A stretch of DNA of 64,000 nucleotides, from NCBI GenBank assembly GCA_000499405.2, contig HG738139.1, forward strand, positions 9,820,616-9,884,615, read 5' to 3'. Source of the stretch: Onchocerca volvulus. Its lineage: Eukaryota; Nematoda; Chromadorea; Rhabditida; Onchocercidae. This document shows positions 56,282 through 64,000 of the stretch, piece after piece. Position 1 is the stretch's first letter. Every line of letters begins with the position of its first letter. The translations under genes and the position numbers were made by a program. Under the pieces are notes generated by a model. That model did not search any database. It was not told the origin of the DNA and was given only the letters and a program-made list of their open reading frames with translations.

Positions 56282-57679
56282 ATGGTTAAAAACTTTTGGC
56301 TAAAAACCGCGATAGCTTTACTTATCAATTTCAAAGCCTGGGCCGAGTAAGTTTACTTTTTGGAATGTATATATAAATCATAAAATCACCAAATGTATTT
56401 ATTGTAATGCATCCCTTACAATATATTCAAAACAATGTCACTCTTTAAAATTCTTCGCTCAATTTATTCGTGTTTTGTTTCACGCTGTAACAATTTTAAT
56501 AATAATCAAAATAAAATGATTACATAGATAAAATTACTGTCATGAAGAAAAATAACAAATTTCGAAAAGAATATTTGCAGCGAAGAAATTCGACGAAAAG
56601 TTATAATGAGAGCAGAATACGAGATTTTTATAAATGAAATTTCCAGAAACTTTATCCAAATCTAAAAATTCTTAAAGTAAAAATTTGTTACAAAATTTTA
56701 GGAATGTTTATTGCACATATTACCGAAACACAAACGAAATCACATGTGGGTATGTTTTTTTTTTTTTTTTTGACTTGATTCAAAACGTAGGAAACAATAA
56801 AATATGCGATACAAATTTTGAGAACCAATTCTCTTGACTAAGATTGAAAAAGTAAGAAAGTTATGATTTATGATTGCGAAGTTTGCTAAGACAAAATAGC
56901 GATCAGATCAAATTTGAATTCCACCATACGTTATTTTTACAACGATTCACATATTTTTACACATTTCAAAGCTATTTATTTAATATTAGTAAATTTTATA
57001 TAATGTCTGCAGTACCGTCACTTGCCAGACACATGTTCCATTTGGAGATGACTTAGAAGAAGAAGGCCTGGATACGAAATTGCCACTTGGTTGGTATCGT
57101 ATTGGTACGTTGCAAATTCGACACGATACGTCGTGGTTTAACTTATATCGTAGACGGGCTTCCGGTTCAGGATACTGGGATTTTTATACGATGATTCCGG
57201 AACGAAATTGCATCGGGTTAAGTCGGTTTCTGTGAAAATTTTGAAAATTTTTTCAATGGTTTGGTAAGAAACCATCGTGGATTTGTGATAGTAAATTGCA
57301 TTTGGAAATCATGTAGCAGCTTTCGATGACTTCCAAAGGTATGCCTATCGATTGATTTGAGATTTTTATTATAACTTTTACTTCGATGATATAATTAGTT
57401 TCAATTAGTCGTCTATTATAGAAGTTGTAATGGCTATTGCTTGATGATCTATGAGTTTTCAGAAATTTTGGCCTTCATGCGGGTGAGAATTTGCCTGGTT
57501 CAGTGACGCTAAAAGATAAGCGCTGTTTTGATCGATTGATTCGACAAATTGAACGCAAAACGACTAATGAAAAATTTGATGTTTATCAATGCAGGAAATG
57601 TATATTCAATACTTGCTGGTTGGGCACTCGTCTGCTTCCCGCCTATCGTGAATATCTGACCAATTTAAGATCTATTTAG
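56282..57679 (+). CDS. Small secreted protein, L,D-transpeptidase-like pattern
   Basis: Four exons in consistent phase (all phase 2): 56282-56346, 56702-56749, 57013-57216 and 57463-57679; 177 aa. Residues 1-21 form a signal peptide (MVKNFWLKTAIALLINF, cleavage near KAWA). The mature part is Cys-containing: NVYCTYY, EITCGTVTCQTHVPFG, then LPLGWYRIGTLQIRH, WFNLYRRR, GYWDFYTMIP, CIGNFGLHAGENLPGSV, then KDKRCFDRLIRQIE, and CRKC..NTC near the end. The order P-x-G-x-Y-x-I-G, F-x-L, F-x-(L/I)-H-x-G and G-S followed by a Cys recalls the L,D-transpeptidase (YkuD/DUF2778) fold, where His and Cys are catalytic. The spacing between the GS and the Cys differs from the usual S-x-G-C, so activity is doubtful. 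I infer an extracellular or gut-secreted role. Polyadenylation signal AATAAA at 57799-57804. Confidence 0.7.
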
Positions 57680-58093
57680 AATCTATAAAATCAATGAACT
57701 GCAAAGAGTCTGCTGCTTGAAGTTAATTTGGAATTCACATTTGGACTAATCAATAATTTTTCATGAATTCAGTTCATCTGTCGAACTTATAAAGTCAAAA
57801 TAAAAGCAATCAGATCTGTTAGTCACTTTCTATTTGTCAAGACTTAAAAAACACTAACTCTCCCACTAATGTAAGATTTTTTTTTCGCTAAAAATTTGTC
57901 TGTATAAAAAAAAATATAAATGTTCGTTATGGCGTTTGACACAATGTTATAAGTTCATCGCCGATTGATTTGAAAATTTGAAACAACGTTGTATTTGAAT
58001 AGGCACGTGTTTTATATATGCAAACCTACTTTTTTTTTTTACCTATTACATCAGTGACAGGTAAAAGTGAACAGATATTTTTTATTTATATAG
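57680..58093. other. 3' flank of secreted-protein gene
   Basis: Contains the polyadenylation signal at 57799-57804 and AT-rich sequence with no exon. Confidence 0.5.
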
Positions 58094-58530
58094 GCTCGTA
58101 TATTCCATTATATCACGATGAATTATGGTACTAGAGGATTAGCTTTTAAATGTGTAGAGTCCAGCAGTATTCATCTTCTCAACATCTGGCCGGGTACAGT
58201 TAGTACCTAATAAATTTAATGCCAAATTCAGTCGAGCATTTTATTTTATGTAAGTTTCTGATGTCATTTGTCACATGTCATGCCAGTTGTTACCCTTTTC
58301 CTTTGTTAAGTATATTAACTATGTACCTTTTCATATTGCAAATTTTAATTTCAAATATCTTAATCATTGCATTTCTTTGCGATTATCATTATCACTGCAT
58401 TATGCTATTTTTCCTTGTGCATCATTATTTCAACATATCATCATGCGATCTGCATTTAACAATTGAAATACTGATTCATGGTTTGCGTCGTTTTGCAGGA
58501 GAACTGTGGCGTGGTCTAACTGTACCATAG
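58094..58530 (+). CDS. Candidate two-exon fragment, unknown
   Basis: An exon-like piece at 58094-58193 (acceptor TATATAG before it, donor GTACAG after it) joins 58499-58530 in phase and ends in TAG. The joined frame includes MNYGTRGLAFKCVESSS and ends GELWRGLTVP. Alone it would give about 35 residues from its first Met; upstream exons were not found. No family recognised. It could be the end of a gene whose other exons are too diverged for me to see, or a pseudo-exon. Confidence 0.25.
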
Positions 58531-59541
58531 TTTAAAACTATTCTCTAAATGTGAAGAGTGAAATTTATAAAGAAAAATAAAAGTTGTCAAATTATGTGTA
58601 AATAGCAACTTTTCATTTTATTATTGATAAATCGCACATCCAAAAATAGATCAAAATGAGCAAAGGAATTATACAAGGACACAGATATTTATGTATATTA
58701 TGATGACAAAGGTGCAATTTAAAACATTGAATTCCACAAAATATGCAAATTTAATAAAATTATAATTTTCTGCTAAAAAACTATGATTTATCCTATGAAT
58801 GCAGAATCAGTTTATACTTCCCTCAGACGGATAAAGTTATAATATTTGCGACTGGTATTCAATGACTACTTCTGTCCAAACCTCCTTGGAAATTTACGTA
58901 GTTTTCTTTTGATTCTGTTTATTAGAAATATTTTGAATATAATTTAATGAGATCACGTGAAAGCTTCGTGTGGTACTCAAAGTACCTCGCAAATTATTCG
59001 AAGCATTTTAACTCCTTCATTGCACATTTAATACAAATTATGAAAATTAAAAAATCGAAAAGTATATGAATGAAAATTCTTTTCGAATTATTATAAAATA
59101 CATAATTGAAGCATGAAATATGCTATATTTAAATTCAAAATTGCTTTCACTTTTAAAATTAACGAAAAAATAATCTCTGAGAACTACTTAAAATCACGAG
59201 GAAAAAAATATCTAAGAAAATATCGCAAGTTTTAATCAGTTAAGTTTTGATAGATGAATTGATTTGAGAATAATATGCCGAAAAGAATTTTCGAATAGTA
59301 AATAATAATATTAGATTGATGAAATATTATAACACTGAATTGAAATTGATATTGTAAAATCAAAATTACTTAAATAAATATTCAAGAATCTTAAACTGGA
59401 AACCAACTGATAACTCCGTTCCAAAACATTACACTCCTTTTGAGCCTATTTGATAATACACTTTCCATTTGTAACATTTTGTATTGTGATTATTGAAAAA
59501 TTGAACCGTTCGACAAGGTTATTTTCAAAATTCCAATAAAT
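58531..59541. other. Intergenic
   Basis: AT-rich, with no exon supported. 3' flank of the minus-strand membrane-protein gene. Confidence 0.5.
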
Positions 59542-61050
59542 TCAATTCATAAAACTTTCAAGCGCAATGTACGTGAGCCATATTATGAATGCTATGCCGC
59601 ATACAACTATTGCCGCAATTCCGAGTATTAGGTAATAACGTTTCCGCGCTGGCCTACTTCGTTTTATTGCTGATGGTGGAACTGACAAAGGCCTCATATC
59701 GATCGATTCCCTTGCTTGACTAGCACTGAAATTTGAAAAAAAAAAAAAAATGATAATTGATAAGTTGGAGTACGCAATGAAGCTGTTATATTCGATAAAG
59801 CGAATGATTAGAGGAATTGTGGGACGAAATGTCTTCAATCTATTCTCAAACTTTTAATCAGTACGACGTCTCATTGCTTGAATGAAGCATAGACATTGAA
59901 TGTGTGCTCCAAAATGAACTATTTTCGGTAAGCAGAACTGGCGTTGGGGATGAACCAAACGTTAAGTTTAGATTATTATTTGAAATTGTACATTTTCTTT
60001 TTTGAATAACACAAAAATTATTCTAAAATGTAGAAGATTTACTTATTCGCGTGAAATAAGAAAATTGTTGAAATGAAGAGAATTTTTTATAACGGTAGGT
60101 AATGAGACATAAATCCTCAGCAATGAAAATGTTGGGAAGGGAAAATGTGAAATGATAGAATTTAAGGTCATTTAAATTATTTATTATTATTGCTCGATAG
60201 TTATTTCAACTGAAGATTATCATCTAGTTTCGTTCCCAGTAATGTTAATTATTGTTGTTGCCCTTAAATGTCATAATTAATGTCACAGTCACTGTTGTCA
60301 CATTCGTTTATCACTATTCTGTTAACATTAATTTTTATATTTTAACCTTTTTTATAATTATTATTGTTATTGTTACCAATGCTTTTCCTTTTTTTTTCCC
60401 TTATTTTTTCCTTCCTCTTTCCTCCTCATATCGCCGTACAATTTTAAACTTCTTCAAATTTTGCCAGCAGTTAAAACATTTATATTTGATCCGTAACTAA
60501 TCATGAATACTTGAGGAAAGACTTCTTTGGACATGATCATCGACCTCCTAATTATATTCCCATGAAAAATTGAAATGAGTTGAACGACTGTTCTTGAATA
60601 TTAAGACTGATTAGATGAGAAATTAATTTTCACAAATCATTCCTTTGCACGATTTCTGAAGGAAAATTATTCCTATTAAAGCAGTACCGCAATCATCGCA
60701 AGAATTTTAAAGATTCGGAAGCGGAAAGATGAGCCGAATTTTTATGTTCCATCTAGATGTTCTCCTATCTGGCAATTAAATGTGGTAAATGAAAGATTCT
60801 GAAAAAATGAACTTGGGAGAGGGACTGTCGTTGCCAGCGGTGAAATGTCTCCTAAAATTGTTGTCTGGAGATGGTTTTTTCTTATTTGAAACCATTATAG
60901 CTGAACAGGACGACTTCTTAATTTCTGCACCACTTTCATCAGAGGCATTCTCGTGAATTGTAGACGAACTGTGCGAATAAGAATCTGGTTTCAAGCCTTC
61001 TTCTGGAATCATCTGCCCCAAAGACGTATGGCTTGATTTATATGTTGATG
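59542..61050 (-). CDS. Membrane protein, last two exons only
   Basis: Exons 60813-61050 and 59542-59725 join in phase 2 to give about 140 residues ending in a stop at 59542. The first is Ser/Lys-rich and polar (SSHTSLGQMIPEEGLKPDSY, GAEIKKSSCSA). The second has ESIDMRPLSVPPS, a basic run KRSRPARKRYY, one transmembrane helix (LILGIAAIVVCGIAFIIWLT) and a short tail LESFMN. The positive residues before the helix and the very short tail after it fit a single-pass or tail-anchored topology with the N-terminus in the cytosol. The first exon starts in phase 1, so at least one more exon lies to its right; I could not find it before 64000. No family recognised. Confidence 0.6.
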
Positions 61051-64000
61051 CTGAAAAATTTTCAAAAATCAATCAAACATTTCTTTTTACATATTATTTT
61101 TGTCTAATAAGTATGTTACAGTTTTAAACTCAAAAATCCCATCTCCTAAAATTTTTAAAAATTTTACTCATTTATGAGAATTTTTAGCATTCAGTTCTTC
61201 ATATCAATTTAATTACTAAATTCAAAAATATAAGATAGTCAAAATTCGCAAATTTGCTTTCAAAATTCCTGAAAAGCAAATGATTTTGTAAAATTTCAAA
61301 AATCAGATATACAAATGCAAATATTTACTTCTGAAATTACTGAAAAAAATATTTAATCGATCAATCAGAGTTCGAGCATAATTTCTTGTGAAAAAATGAA
61401 TAAATGAGTTAGTGCAAAATTCATGTTCACAAGCATTGAATCAAAAAGATATTGGTGAACTTTCCTCATAAAATTTAATTTATGTTATTTCTAGTTCATA
61501 AAGGGATGACCAATGGTAAAAAATCACAAAAAAATGCTCTTCAAAATTCAATTTTATGCATTCAGGAGGAGAATAGTAGTTCCATGTGGAGAAGTTGTAA
61601 TTTTAAAGTTTCGAAGATGTTTCGTAATCAAAATAATTGATGAAAAATGTTACAAACTTTTCTAGTGGATAAAAAAATATCACGAATTATGAAATATTAC
61701 ATTGAACGGTATTGGATATCAAATTGTTTAAATGAATTATTTGGAAATTTTAAACGATGGAAATTCTTCAGCATTTCATATTCAGAAAAGTTTTGATGTT
61801 TTGTGAAAAGACAACCCAGCCTGTAGCATACTTAATGAACATACCGAAATACTAAATCTGTTATAAAACCAGAATGTGATCTATTGTGATCGAGAATTTA
61901 ACCTGTTATAAACGAGTATTTAAAAATCTATTGATTAATCTTCAAAATTTCCTTCAATTTTTTCTTTGGAAAATTTTTGAAGTCATATCACTGAGCAAAT
62001 AGCAGTCAGTTTAAGTAAATAAATACAAAAGTCAAAAAAAAAATATGGACAGGTTATCGGATGCAAAAATTTATGGGAATCCTTAAAAAATGGATAGACT
62101 ATCGAGTTACTGATTAGCAGACTTCTCTTGCTTGTGGAGACAAAATCTGTTCATGTTTTGTATTAATTTCGATGTTTATTTGCCTTTTGCAAACTATTTC
62201 TATTCTTCTATTAATTAAGTAATAAGTCAGCCGTTTATTGATAAGCAGCCACGACATCGATGATTAAAAATTAAAAAAAGGGATTCCATAAAGTAAAGAG
62301 ATATCTTTAAAAAAATATGATAAACATGATTCAAATCAGTTTTTGTTGACTATGGACTTAATTTTTTAGGAAGATTTATTCATTTTAAAATTTTTCTAAA
62401 AAAATAAAACTTTAAAAATAAATCTTTTAATTCTGAAAAAATCTGGAAATAAAATAACGAAATATGACAAAACTACAGTTTTTGATATCGTTATTAGAGT
62501 TATCGTATTTGTAGTTAATTTTCATGTGTATATAAACATGAAGGTATAAAATGTTGGAAATATTATATGAAAGTTAAGCTAAACTCTGCACTATAATATT
62601 TCAAGCTGTCATAAAATTCAATCATCTTATTGAAGAGTGGAAATGGTAACAGCTGCTTGAATAATCAGTGATATTTCTAGAAATTTCAATTGATGAAATG
62701 TCATGAGAATATGATATACTGGTTGAGAACTATGAAGACTTTATCAATAGTTAGCTTAGCATAACATTGGAAAGCTTGTTATTTTGAAATAGAATACGTC
62801 ACAATCAAAGATATATGAATACGAAATTCGAAACCCTCGTTGAAGAAAGGTAATCAATCAGATCGATGGATGATTCATTACACGACAATTCTGAGGAAAC
62901 ATAAATGATATAAGAAGGAAAAATTTGGAATGAAAAAATGCAAAAACGATGATGAGATAGCCATATGGATGAATGATTTTCTTTGCAAAGACTGTTTGAA
63001 AAGGTTACAAATTTATTTTAAAAAGTACATTTTGTCGATGTTCAGCGAAAAAAAAAACATCATAGTCTTTGGAATTAACAACAACATCATCAGTCAACTG
63101 ATTCCTCTTTCCTCCATCATTAATTTTTCTTCTCAAAAGCGCCTCAACATCATTATTTGTCATCTATCTATTCTCCATCCCAGCTGTTCATGGAATCATG
63201 GAGATTAGATTGATTTGCTCATTAATTACCGGTATCGGAAAGTCATTTTCATATATTTCGAATTTTGCTGAAAAAATTTGGTGCCAGTACAATAAATAAT
63301 CAAATTCGAAAATTATTTCCAAAATATGACAAAAAAAAAAATACTTCTAATCATTATCATCAATTTGTTGGAAAGATATATGTATAGAGAATAAACGGAC
63401 ACTTTTAATGCTCCCAATTAAAGAAAATCAACAGATAAGTTGGATTTGTTCGATGAATTTAATTTTTGTCCATTTTCCAATTCAAATTATTCGAAAATTT
63501 TCATTTTTTTAACAAAATTATTCTTCGAAAAATTATTCTTCGAAAATTTTTATTCTAATCACATATTGATTCCTGCTTGTTGTTGTACATTCAAAAATTG
63601 CAAACGTAAAAATTCAAGAAAAAAGAACTTTTGTAACGTTCAAGGAATGAGTAAAAGATGAAGAATTCGGAAGTAGATGAATGAAAAGAGAGTGTTGGAT
63701 GGATTGGGAATTTTGTTTTGGTTTCTCCGAAAATGTTCTCTTAACCTCACAAATAAGTGTCGACGAAAGATAAAAAACAAAAGTAATAAGTCGTTGGCCA
63801 AAACCAATAAGATATGTCTTTTTTTTTTCGAACGAATTGTTTGGAACAAATTAACTTTTAATGATTTTTTGACATAAACAGTCATCACTTCATTCACTTT
63901 TTACAATATGAAATGATGCGAAACTGATGACTGAGTGGAGATCAATCTTAAATACTTATACACGTCTAACTGCAAGATATCTACAAGAAGGTTCTTATTT
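61051..64000. other. Right-hand gene-poor interval
   Basis: AT-rich. Upstream exons of the minus-strand membrane protein may lie here but none is recognisable. The longest frames (62930-63208 plus; 63640-63897 minus overlapping 63677-63877 plus) are Ile/Lys/Phe-rich and look AT-driven. Confidence 0.45.

Noticed and set aside
60252..60500. Plus-strand Ile/Val/Phe-rich frame
   Set aside because: Composition follows T-rich DNA; no start context, splice sites or motif.
62930..63208. 92-codon plus-strand frame
   Set aside because: Lys/Ile/Asn-rich AT-driven translation with no recognisable domain; isolated.
63640..63897. Overlapping frames on both strands at the right end
   Set aside because: Mutually antisense, low complexity; no splice evidence tying them to the membrane-protein gene.
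1..64000. CRISPR arrays, insertion sequences, rRNA genes, spliced-leader RNA gene
   Set aside because: None seen: no regularly spaced repeats, no transposase motif, no rRNA-like conserved stretches, and the filarial spliced-leader sequence was not found on either strand by eye.

Overview
The window is nuclear DNA of an AT-rich nematode, most likely a spirurid or filarial worm. The evidence is a ZP-domain cuticlin, a cuticle collagen with nematode N-terminal domain, many 100-400 bp introns with GT(A/T)-type donors and T-rich acceptors, and C/T-rich AG acceptors just upstream of several start codons that fit spliced-leader trans-splicing. All gene models below are hand-built by joining exons whose reading phase agrees across each intron; nothing was aligned by software.

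Layout, left to right. (1) Minus strand, 201-5261: a vWA+ZP cuticlin of the CUT-6 type, its 3' end running off the left edge. (2) 5.3-13.9 kb: a large gene-poor interval with a GC-richer patch and an E-box cluster near 11.5-11.9 kb. (3) Plus strand, 13978-16930: a SPOP/MEL-26-like MATH-BTB adaptor. (4) Plus strand, 19181-22443: a secreted protein with Apple/PAN-like segments, converging on (5) a minus-strand cuticle collagen at 22916-25263. (6) Three minus-strand housekeeping genes: mitochondrial ribosomal protein bL21m (26381-27631), a HIT-type zinc-finger protein (28553-30036) and WDR55 (30920-33111). (7) Plus strand: NOC4L (33782-36954), divergent from WDR55, then mitochondrial ribosomal protein uL4m (37511-38956). 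(8) Minus strand: TATA-binding protein (40345-42338). (9) Plus strand: TTC27 (43978-50746) and TAF12 (52010-53791). (10) Plus strand, 56282-57679: a small secreted protein with an L,D-transpeptidase-like pattern. (11) Minus strand, 59542-61050: the 3' exons of a tail-anchored-looking membrane protein. 61-64 kb has no gene I can support.

The middle of the window is dense in ribosome-making and basal transcription genes: WDR55 and NOC4L (cytosolic ribosome biogenesis), bL21m and uL4m (mitoribosome), TBP and TAF12 (both TFIID). The flanks carry extracellular genes (cuticlin, collagen, PAN protein, L,D-transpeptidase-like protein).

The less expected signals are: coding-like but stop-ridden relics on both sides of TTC27 exon 1; two possible signal-peptide first exons for the PAN gene; the L,D-transpeptidase-like secreted protein; a degenerate stretch at 55.4-55.7 kb that weakly recalls the C-terminus of bacterial MnmG/GidA, a possible endosymbiont-derived fragment; and several short tandem or dispersed duplications in introns and promoters.
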